Below are positions 31,916-32,911 of a stretch of 32,911 nt of DNA, piece by piece. Source of the stretch: an uncultured Acidobacteriia bacterium. GTDB taxonomy: Bacteria > Acidobacteriota > Terriglobia > Bryobacterales > Bryobacteraceae. Within the stretch, counting starts at the first letter, position 1. The number at the start of each line of letters is the position of its first letter. The notes under the pieces are model-generated. The model made no database searches, was not told where the DNA came from, and saw nothing but the letters and a program-made list of their open reading frames with translations. The DNA lies in assembly GCA_903909435.1 (NCBI GenBank), contig CAIVVT010000242.1, positions 1 through 32,911 on the forward strand, read 5' to 3'. Both the position numbers and the translations under genes were made by a program.

Positions 31916-32911
31916 ATGACGCAGCACCGAAGACGTCCGAGTGGCAGGCGAGCCCCTCTCACGGCGGTTTGGATGTTCAGTGCCTTATGCCGCGCGCAAA
32001 GCGCGTGCCCTTCAGTCTCGCTGATTCCGAAGTCCGACTATTCGTTCCTGATCGCCGCTGCGCAGGGCAGTGCGGCTGGTGCCTGGCGCTGGGTGATCAA
32101 CGGCTCGGCGCAGGCCCCACTCACGGGCCGGCAGACCCTGCTACTGCACGCCGACGGGAGCGCGACTTCGATCGAGGGCAAGCCGCCGCTAGTGGAGAGC
32201 GGCGTCAGCTATCAGCCGGGGCGCTGGGGAACGGCGTTTGCGCTGGATCCGCACGGGCAACTGGCCTATGCAACCGCGGGTACCCTCGACCTGACCGAAG
32301 GAACACTGGAGATGTGGGTTGCACTGGGCGGTTCCGGCCAGGATTCACAATACCGGGTGAGCCAGGCACTCTTCTCGTATCAAGCGCCTAACGGAGACTC
32401 TCTCCAAATCACACAGGATGGGGCGCAGGGTGTCATCTACGCGGGCGGCGTGACGAACGGGCAATGGCAGAGCGCCTGGAGCAGCTCGGTGGAATCGCGT
32501 ACCTGGGCAGCCGGGGAGTGGCACCACATTGCGTTCTCGTGGTCTCAATCCGCGAGCCGCATGAAGTTCTACCTGGATGGAACTCTCGCCGCCGACACGA
32601 ATGAAGGCCGCTATGCCGCGCCTTCCACAGCCGGAGACCGTTTCGCAATCGGAGGCTCGCTCAACGGGGCAGCGGCCGCCTATTTGGTGGACGAGGTGCG
32701 CGTTACTGGCCGCGCGCTAAATGCGGATGAAGTGAGATGGAGCGCTCAGCGCACGGCTCCCGCTCCCGCGCTTGAGTTGGCGCTGCCGCTAGCCGAGCGC
32801 GCGGCGGGCGATAAGATCCAACTCCAGTTCACACCTCAGGGTGGAACTGCCTGCCCCAGTGCGGTTTACGACTATCCCGGGATCCCGATTGTCAACGTCG
32901 ACCCGCCGAGC
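31916..32911 (+). CDS. Secreted LamG/concanavalin-like protein, 3'-partial
   Basis: The frame is open from the ATG at 31916 to the right window edge, at least 332 residues. The N-terminus is basic then hydrophobic (HRRRPSGRRAPLTAVWMF, followed by SALCRAQ), a likely signal peptide. From about residue 85 the sequence shows a LamG/Laminin_G_3 fold: GRWGTAFALDPHG, LDLTEGTLEMWV, EWHHIAFSWSQ, MKFYLDGTLAADT and VDEVRVTGRALNADEV are the hallmark strands of concanavalin-like jelly-rolls. A further domain starts near 290. LamG domains often bind sugars and occur as accessory domains of larger extracellular enzymes, but the catalytic part, if any, is outside the window. The ribosome site before the ATG is weak, so the start is uncertain. 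Confidence 0.75.
   Translation, partial: MTQHRRRPSGRRAPLTAVWMFSALCRAQSACPSVSLIPKSDYSFLIAAAQGSAAGAWRWVINGSAQAPLTGRQTLLLHADGSATSIEGKPPLVESGVSYQPGRWGTAFALDPHGQLAYATAGTLDLTEGTLEMWVALGGSGQDSQYRVSQALFSYQAPNGDSLQITQDGAQGVIYAGGVTNGQWQSAWSSSVESRTWAAGEWHHIAFSWSQSASRMKFYLDGTLAADTNEGRYAAPSTAGDRFAIGGSLNGAAAAYLVDEVRVTGRALNADEVRWSAQRTAPAPALELALPLAERAAGDKIQLQFTPQGGTACPSAVYDYPGIPIVNVDPPS

Noticed and set aside
31429..31962. 177-codon minus-strand frame before the LamG gene
   Set aside because: Arg-rich without motif, and its start overlaps the signal peptide of the LamG-type gene on the other strand.

Overview
The window looks like chromosomal DNA of an Acidobacteriota, probably of the Bryobacterales/Solibacter type. 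This rests on gene content, not on any marker gene: a large TonB-receptor-like protein with an N-terminal carboxypeptidase-regulatory domain, Tat-exported sulfatases with a radical-SAM sulfatase maturase, DUF3489 proteins, putative-Ig (He_PIG) repeat proteins, a helix-turn-helix protein fused through a membrane helix to FG-GAP-like repeats, and a PEP-CTERM protein. No rRNA, tRNA or CRISPR array was recognised.

Layout. 1-1510: two DUF3489 copies (one reading through its old stop, one frameshifted) flank a DinB-family protein; a perfect 13-bp GCGA-capped terminator closes the second copy. 1650-3427: two paralogous secreted proteins of unknown function, translationally coupled, with an FNR-like palindrome upstream. 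3700-5400: ORF relics, a small membrane protein and a small secreted protein. 5862-8135: quinol-type nitric oxide reductase (norB) with a CRP-like box upstream and a good terminator downstream. 8770-10466: a 40-codon ORF with a strong ribosome site converging on a GAF/AAA+ sigma-54 activator. 10545-14293: a sigma-54 promoter, then an AhpD-like protein, an alpha/beta hydrolase, a DUF1348 protein, a MOSC protein and a possible uracil-DNA-glycosylase-like protein. 14543-20530: a frameshifted protease-like relic, then a 1463-residue beta-propeller/putative-Ig protein bracketed by two directly oriented relics of a Y1 (REP-associated/IS200-like) transposase. 20616-28610: a sulfated-glycan type cluster with a maturase and a Cys-type sulfatase on the minus strand, divergent from a TonB-receptor-like protein and a second sulfatase-like protein whose nucleophile position is Thr. 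29061-32911: an HTH-TM-FG-GAP membrane regulator, a discoidin-like PEP-CTERM protein, and the start of a LamG-domain secreted protein cut by the window edge.

How the parts may work together. The norB/activator/AhpD/hydrolase region reads as a nitrosative or oxidative stress and detoxification module, with FNR-, CRP- and sigma-54-type signals visible. The sulfatase region reads as uptake and desulfation of an external polymer: the receptor imports, the maturase activates the Cys-type sulfatase, and the Thr-type enzyme should not need the maturase. Functional links are inferred from position and family knowledge only.
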